16,072 nucleotides of DNA, taken from Proteobacteria bacterium UBA2383 (GTDB taxonomy: Bacteria; Pseudomonadota; Gammaproteobacteria; Competibacterales; Competibacteraceae). Position numbers and translations under genes: made by a program. The DNA is taken from NCBI GenBank assembly GCA_002343485.1, contig DDST01000057.1:522-16593 (forward strand). Direction: 5' to 3'. Shown here one piece after another: positions 12,702 to 16,072 of the stretch. The notes below the pieces were generated by a model that worked only from the letters and a program-made list of their open reading frames with translations, made no database searches and was not told the origin of the DNA. Numbering within the stretch: the stretch's first letter is position 1; each line of letters opens with the position of its first letter.

Positions 12702-13637
12702 TCAGCGGGTAGAATCCCGGTAGCTGAGTTGCAAACCTGGATTTTGATCAGCGCAAACCACTTCACGAGGGCTGGCATGATCGGGCGTGGCCTGCGCAAC
12801 AAACGTAGTGATTTCATCCAGCACCGGCGCTAGCCCACGCAGCGGCCAAGCCAACGCGCCCAATGCCGTGGCGTGGTTCAGCGCGCTGTAGCGTCTAAGT
12901 TCGACCGGGACGCCGGCACGGCGCAGGGCATCGGCCAGCGCACCGCTGTTACGCGCCGGATTGACCACCACATCCTGCTCAGCGGTGATTAACAAGGTTC
13001 GGGGTGCGGTGGAGGTGACATGCATAATAGGCTGGGTGTCCGGTGGCGTATCCGGCCAATGAAAGACCGGCTGAACATCAAGGTCTTGGATAGGCAGAAA
13101 GTGATAGGGGCCAGCGAGACCCATGAAACCCGCCAGTTGTTCTGGCGCCAGGTGTTCCGCCACCAGCCAGCGCCGGTCGTAGGCCAGCATGGCCGCGTTA
13201 TAAGCACCCGCGCTGTGACCCATCAAATAGACCTGATGCGGGTCGCCGCCATACTGAGCGATATGCTGAAAAGTCCAGCCAACCGCACGGGCGGCATCCT
13301 CCAGAAAACCCGGATAGGTGACGTCCGGGTACAGGCGGTAGTCTGGAACCACCACCAGCAGGCCGCGTTCGGCCAGCGCCGCAGCGGCGAAGCGGTACTC
13401 AGCGCGTTCACCGCTCTGCCAGCTGCCACCGTAGAAAAACACCACGACCGGCACCGGGGTAGTGCATCCAAGGGGCTGGTAGAGGTCCAGCTTCTGGCGT
13501 GGGCCGCCCGCATAAGGAAGTGCGGTGTACTGGGTGTAGCCGGCATCTGGCGTTAAGCCGTTAAGCAGCGCGACCGGCGAGCACCCCGCCAGTGCGAGCC
13601 ACGCAGCGAACAGGGTGTTGCGGGTCCAGTGCTGCAT
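12702..13637 (-). CDS. lipoprotein alpha/beta hydrolase (esterase-like), 311 aa
   Basis: The N-terminus is a lipoprotein signal: a positive charge, a hydrophobic stretch and the lipobox Leu-Ala-Gly-Cys with Cys19. The body is an alpha/beta hydrolase of the carboxylesterase/BD-FAE type. It has an oxyanion segment Phe-Phe-Tyr-Gly-Gly-Ser-Trp (67-73), the nucleophile elbow Gly-His-Ser-Ala-Gly (140-144, Ser142), the acid Asp222 and His255. All three triad members are present, so it is likely active, on an ester substrate that cannot be named from sequence, and membrane-anchored facing the periplasm. AAGGA lies about 10 bases before the ATG. It is the third gene of a minus-strand group after pepA and a 50-residue membrane peptide, which ends 12 bp upstream. 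Confidence 0.88.
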   Translation of the reverse strand: MQHWTRNTLFAAWLALAGCSPVALLNGLTPDAGYTQYTALPYAGGPRQKLDLYQPLGCTTPVPVVVFFYGGSWQSGERAEYRFAAAALAERGLLVVVPDYRLYPDVTYPGFLEDAARAVGWTFQHIAQYGGDPHQVYLMGHSAGAYNAAMLAYDRRWLVAEHLAPEQLAGFMGLAGPYHFLPIQDLDVQPVFHWPDTPPDTQPIMHVTSTAPRTLLITAEQDVVVNPARNSGALADALRRAGVPVELRRYSALNHATALGALAWPLRGLAPVLDEITTFVAQATPDHASPREVVCADQNPGLQLSYRDSTR

Positions 13638-13649
13638 GTCCTGCTTTCC

Positions 13650-13802
13650 TTAGCGATGCAGCCGGATGTTGCGCCCCGGTTGGACCGTGACAACGCGATT
13701 CCCCGGCACCACGCCCAAACCGGGCAGGAACACCGCCATCAACAGCGTAGAAACCACCATCATCGTGCCAAACGGGATATGCAGGTGATGCAGGGTCTTC
13801 AC
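13650..13802 (-). CDS. small single-helix membrane protein, 50 aa
   Basis: This short frame between pepA and the esterase begins with GTG at 13802 and stops with TAA at 13650-13652. It encodes a His-rich amphipathic start, one clear membrane helix (about residues 12-32, Met/Val/Leu-rich, ending Pro-Gly-Leu-Gly-Val-Val-Pro-Gly) and a basic tail ending Arg-Leu-His-Arg. GAGAG lies about 7 bases upstream of the GTG. It starts 35 bp after the pepA stop and ends 12 bp before the esterase start, with tight operon-like spacing. I do not recognise a family. The hydrophobic pattern and position argue for a real gene, but homologues would have to be shown. Confidence 0.55.
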   Translation of the reverse strand: MKTLHHLHIPFGTMMVVSTLLMAVFLPGLGVVPGNRVVTVQPGRNIRLHR

Positions 13803-13837
13803 GACGCATCTCTCATGGAGCCAGGTTTGCAGAAGCG

Positions 13838-15364
13838 TTATTTTTCAATGCGTCCTTCTTCCCGGCTTACTTCAGCCGCCCGGTCTAGCAGATATTGGGT
13901 GAGCAATGGCACTGGCCGACCCGTTGCGCCCTTGGCTTTCCCGGTTTTCCAGGCAGTGCCTGCAATATCCAAGTGCGCCCAATGGAATTTTTTGGTAAAC
14001 CGGGACAGGAAACAGGCGGCGATAATCGCTCCGCCATCCCGGTGGCTGGCGATATTGGCCATGTCGGCAAAATTGCTATCTAAACCCTCCTGGTAATCCT
14101 CCCACAATGGCAACTCCCACACGCGATCACTCGCGGTGTGAGCCGCGCCTTGCAGGGCATGGGTCAGGGGCGGATGGTTGCTGAACAAGCCATGTGGATG
14201 ACGGCCCAAGGCAATGATACAGGCCCCGGTCAGGGTAGCGATGTCAATCACTGCGGCTGGCTCGTCACGCTCGGCGTAAGTCAGCGTATCGCACAGAATC
14301 AGCCGGCCTTCGGCATCGGTATTGAGAATCTCCACGGTCTGGCCGGATAGACTGGTCACGATGTCGCCTGGACGGGTGGCCCGCCCGCCTGGCATGTTCT
14401 CTACCGCCGCGATCAGCCCGGTCACATTCAGTGGCAGCTGCAATTCGGCGCAGGCCCGCAGCGTACCCAGCACACTGGCTGCTCCGCACATATCGTATTT
14501 CATCTCGTCCATGGCCTCGCCGGGTTTGAGCGAGATACCGCCTGTGTCGAAGGTCACACCCTTGCCGGCCAGCACGTAGGGTTTCTGCGCTGCGGGTCCT
14601 TGCCGGTAATCCAGACGGATCAGTTTGGCCGGCTGGGCACTGCCTCGGCTTACCGCCAGCAGTGCATGCATCCCCATCTGCTCCATCTCAGCTTCTTCTA
14701 AGATGCGGACCTGCAATGCCGGAAATTCCCCGGCCAGTCCTTGGGCTTGTTCAGCCAGCCAGGTTGGCGTACAGAGGTTAGGCGGCATGTTGCCTAAATC
14801 CTTGGTCAGCTTCATGCCAGCAGCAATCGCTGCGCCTTCCCGGATTGCTTGTTCACTATCTGGCAGCTCCTTACGCCCGGAGATATTGATGATGATTTTG
14901 CGCAAGGGCCGGCGTGGTGCGTCTTTTTTGCTCTTGAGTTCATCGAATCGATACTGAGCTTCTTCAGCTATTTCGACGATCTGGCGAATTTTCCAGTGCA
15001 GATCGCGGCCTTTGACGGCAAGATCGGTCAGATAAACCATTGCTTCGGTCGCACCGGTCTCGTTTAAAGCAGCCACAGCATGAGCGAGGATCTGACGGAA
15101 ACGCCGGTCATCGACTTCACGCTCGCGGCCACAACCGACCAGCAGCACCCGTTCACACAGTGCTTCGGGTACATTGAACAGCAGTAGGGATTGACCCGGC
15201 TTCCCTTCCAGATCGCCTCGGCGTAGCACGTTGCTTAGTGTGCCACCGCATACAGAATCGAATTGTTCGGCAGCCGGCGTCAACCGCCGGGATTCGTAAA
15301 CACCGAGGACCAGGCAGGCCGTCCGCTGTTTTTCCGGATTGCCGCTTTTGACCGTGAATTCCAT
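13838..15364 (-). CDS. pepA: leucyl aminopeptidase (M17 family), 508 aa
   Basis: This is a cytosolic manganese/zinc aminopeptidase that removes N-terminal residues from peptides. The C-terminal catalytic domain has the M17 signature Asn-Thr-Asp-Ala-Glu-Gly-Arg-Leu at 348-355. By alignment in my head to the E. coli enzyme, with an offset of two residues, the metal ligands are K268, D273, D291, D350 and E352 and the catalytic pair is K280 and R354. All are present. The frame extends upstream to 15487, but the ATG at 15364 fits the family start (Met-Glu-Phe-Thr-Val-Lys) and has a GGAGG 11 bases upstream. The length is normal. In many gammaproteobacteria pepA is divergent from lptF and followed by holC. 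Here neither neighbour is present, which suggests rearrangement on both sides. Confidence 0.93.
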   Translation of the reverse strand: MEFTVKSGNPEKQRTACLVLGVYESRRLTPAAEQFDSVCGGTLSNVLRRGDLEGKPGQSLLLFNVPEALCERVLLVGCGREREVDDRRFRQILAHAVAALNETGATEAMVYLTDLAVKGRDLHWKIRQIVEIAEEAQYRFDELKSKKDAPRRPLRKIIINISGRKELPDSEQAIREGAAIAAGMKLTKDLGNMPPNLCTPTWLAEQAQGLAGEFPALQVRILEEAEMEQMGMHALLAVSRGSAQPAKLIRLDYRQGPAAQKPYVLAGKGVTFDTGGISLKPGEAMDEMKYDMCGAASVLGTLRACAELQLPLNVTGLIAAVENMPGGRATRPGDIVTSLSGQTVEILNTDAEGRLILCDTLTYAERDEPAAVIDIATLTGACIIALGRHPHGLFSNHPPLTHALQGAAHTASDRVWELPLWEDYQEGLDSNFADMANIASHRDGGAIIAACFLSRFTKKFHWAHLDIAGTAWKTGKAKGATGRPVPLLTQYLLDRAAEVSREEGRIEK

Positions 15365-15715
15365 CAGTGGGCTACCCTCCGTTGGGTTTAAGTGAGGCAT
15401 CGTTGCAATACTGGGAGAACCGGCGACAGGGTTGTAACTATCAGGGAGTTTAACCGGAAATGCTACTGCCTCACAGTTGCCGTTCAATCATCCAGAATGC
15501 TTATCGATTTCTGTCATCTTTTTCAGGCAGAGAGACCATCTAATTTTCAGTTCAAGAGATTGTTTTTTCAAACTAATTTACTGGAATCCTGCCACCAGTG
15601 ACCCCAGAGAGTGACTCTAAATTATCACTCCTTGCCGGCTTGTCCATGCGAAGCCATAGCAGGCTTACCCGCTATTGACTGGCAGTTTTTGACCACTAGT
15701 TGAGTCTTGCGGGCA

Positions 15716-15763
15716 GAGGGCTACAGATAGCAGTTGATTTGTAATCAGCCGGTCGAGAGGGTT
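15716..15763 (+). pseudogene. possible tRNA-Thr(TGT) remnant
   Basis: GTTGA (15733-15737), loop TTTGTAA (15738-15744) and TCAGC (15745-15749) form a five-pair anticodon arm with anticodon TGT. A GCTA/TAGC pair lies where the D stem should be, but its loop is only four bases. After a GGTC variable-loop-like string no T arm with TTCGAAT and no acceptor stem can be found. A functional tRNA is therefore unlikely. It may be a decayed tRNA or the tRNA-derived end of an integrated element, or chance. Confidence 0.3.
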
Positions 15764-15858
15764 AGCCCATGAGTGCGAGGCTACAAAATCCTGTAAATCA
15801 TTGCCGGAACTAGCAGCAACCATCCTGGAGCTAATCCAATCTGATATATGTATCATTG

Positions 15859-15901
15859 CCGTATAATACAAGCGTTGGAGCGTTATACGGAAACCGTATA
15901 A
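15859..15901. promoter_or_regulatory. three copies of CCGTATAA in alternating orientation
   Basis: CCGTATAA occurs at 15859-15866 and 15894-15901, and its reverse complement TTATACGG at 15883-15890. The second and third form a perfect 8-bp hairpin with an AAA loop. The first and second form a wider dyad. The cluster could be an operator, a recombination-binding site or a stem of decayed attC structure. No regulator gene is adjacent. Confidence 0.35.
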
Positions 15902-15907
15902 TTACTA

Positions 15908-15939
15908 GTTGCCGCGGACGCTTCGCGCCCCGTTAGGGC
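15908..15939 (-). other. half attC site at the right cassette boundary
   Basis: The first 23 bases (15908-15930) are identical to 2296-2318 inside the last attC of the left array, followed directly by CGTTAGGGC. The copy lacks the roughly 75-bp part of the left site with the long palindrome. Read on the minus strand, CCCTAAC falls right after the toxin stop, where an attC left core normally sits, but no GTTRRRY partner core follows. It is thus a truncated attC ending a cassette block. Confidence 0.55.
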
Positions 15940-15941
15940 TA

Positions 15942-16072
15942 TCAAAACTGATCGTAGTGGCCGCCGATAGCAAATATGTAAATGTATTTTTCATCGTATT
16001 TATAAATAACCCGGTCTTGCTGACTGATGCGACGAGACCACAAACCTGAGAGGGTGTGTGAAAAGGTACAGT
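15942..16072 (-). CDS. Txe/YoeB-family toxin, C-terminal 42 residues (5' end outside window)
   Basis: The visible part reads Leu-Ser-Gly-Leu-Trp-Ser-Arg-Arg-Ile, then Arg-Val-Ile-Tyr-Lys-Tyr, and ends Gly-Gly-His-Tyr-Asp-Gln-Phe. This is the typical C-terminal half of Txe/YoeB toxins, ribosome-dependent mRNA interferases of the RelE superfamily. The conserved Arg of the Ser-Arg-Arg-Ile segment and the terminal His-Tyr pair, needed for catalysis in YoeB, are present. The antitoxin gene normally precedes it and would lie beyond 16072. The stop is 2 bp from a half attC, so this is probably a cassette gene. Toxin-antitoxin cassettes are common in sedentary integrons and often carry their own promoters. 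Confidence 0.75.
   Translation of the reverse strand, partial: CTFSHTLSGLWSRRISQQDRVIYKYDEKYIYIFAIGGHYDQF

Larger units (their letters stand above)
15365..15941. other. 577-bp stretch without a supported gene upstream of pepA
   Basis: The part nearest pepA holds its leader and presumably its promoter, in an AT-rich area around 15490-15590, but no confident -35/-10 pair can be named. Further right lie a short dyad GAGTGA/TCACTC (15609-15614 and 15625-15630), a tRNA-Thr-like fragment, three copies of an 8-mer and a half attC. An open 68-codon minus-strand frame (15665-15871) is not convincing. Confidence 0.6.

Noticed and set aside
15365..15487. N-terminal extension of pepA to 15487
   Set aside because: The extra 41 residues have no family match and the ATG at 15364 has a GGAGG upstream and fits the usual start.
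15665..15871. 68-codon minus-strand open frame
   Set aside because: No recognisable family, no Shine-Dalgarno, and it runs through the tRNA-like fragment and up to the first copy of the 8-mer cluster. Probably chance.
1..16072. CRISPR array or insertion sequence
   Set aside because: No regularly spaced short direct repeats and no transposase frame were seen. The repeats present are explained better as attC-related palindromes.

Overview
The window looks like a chromosomal segment of a GC-rich gammaproteobacterium. The DUF2782 protein, the PepA-type aminopeptidase and the Ub-Mut7C protein fit that group. A lineage near Competibacteraceae/Chromatiales is only a guess. The left end, the right end and the 12.2-12.6 kb patch look less GC-rich than the middle.

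Left end (1-2407): an integron gene-cassette array with no integrase in view, i.e. a CALIN-like cluster. Four plus-strand cassettes are separated by attC sites whose right ends are near 81, 642, 1117, 1710 and 2407. They carry two different small proteins with a HEPN-type R-x4-H motif (87-563 and 1121-1648), an unknown 137-residue protein (660-1073) and a translationally coupled DUF4160/DUF2442 pair (1733-2292) that looks toxin-antitoxin-like. The first and last attC contain the same 71-bp imperfect palindrome in opposite orientation. The last attC is unusually long at 166 bp.

Middle (2483-10498): two minus-strand housekeeping-type genes (DUF2782 protein; Ub-Mut7C putative RNase), then a dyad-containing divergent intergenic region and a tight five-gene plus-strand operon. 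The operon encodes a membrane sensor with no output domain, a sensor-HAMP-MFS transporter fusion, an exported ABC_sub_bind-family binding protein, a GNAT acetyltransferase and a sensor-HAMP-PP2C (SpoIIE-type) phosphatase. Junctions are TAATG, a 22-bp gap, ATGA and GTGA. This is the best candidate for an undescribed system: a periplasmic ligand-sensing module joined to a transporter and a serine/threonine phosphatase output. No anti-sigma kinase, STAS protein or ABC permease is in the window.

Right part (10584-15364): an exported M16 zinc peptidase without its usual partner, a doubtful 55-residue ORF, a four-helix membrane protein, and a minus-strand group of pepA, an overlooked 50-residue membrane peptide and a lipoprotein alpha/beta hydrolase.

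Right end (15365-16072): 577 bp without a supported gene upstream of pepA, holding a possible tRNA-Thr remnant and three copies of an 8-mer. After it come a half attC sharing 23 identical bases with the left array, and the 3' end of a Txe/YoeB-type toxin gene on the minus strand. Cassette material thus lies on both sides of the 13.5-kb chromosomal block.
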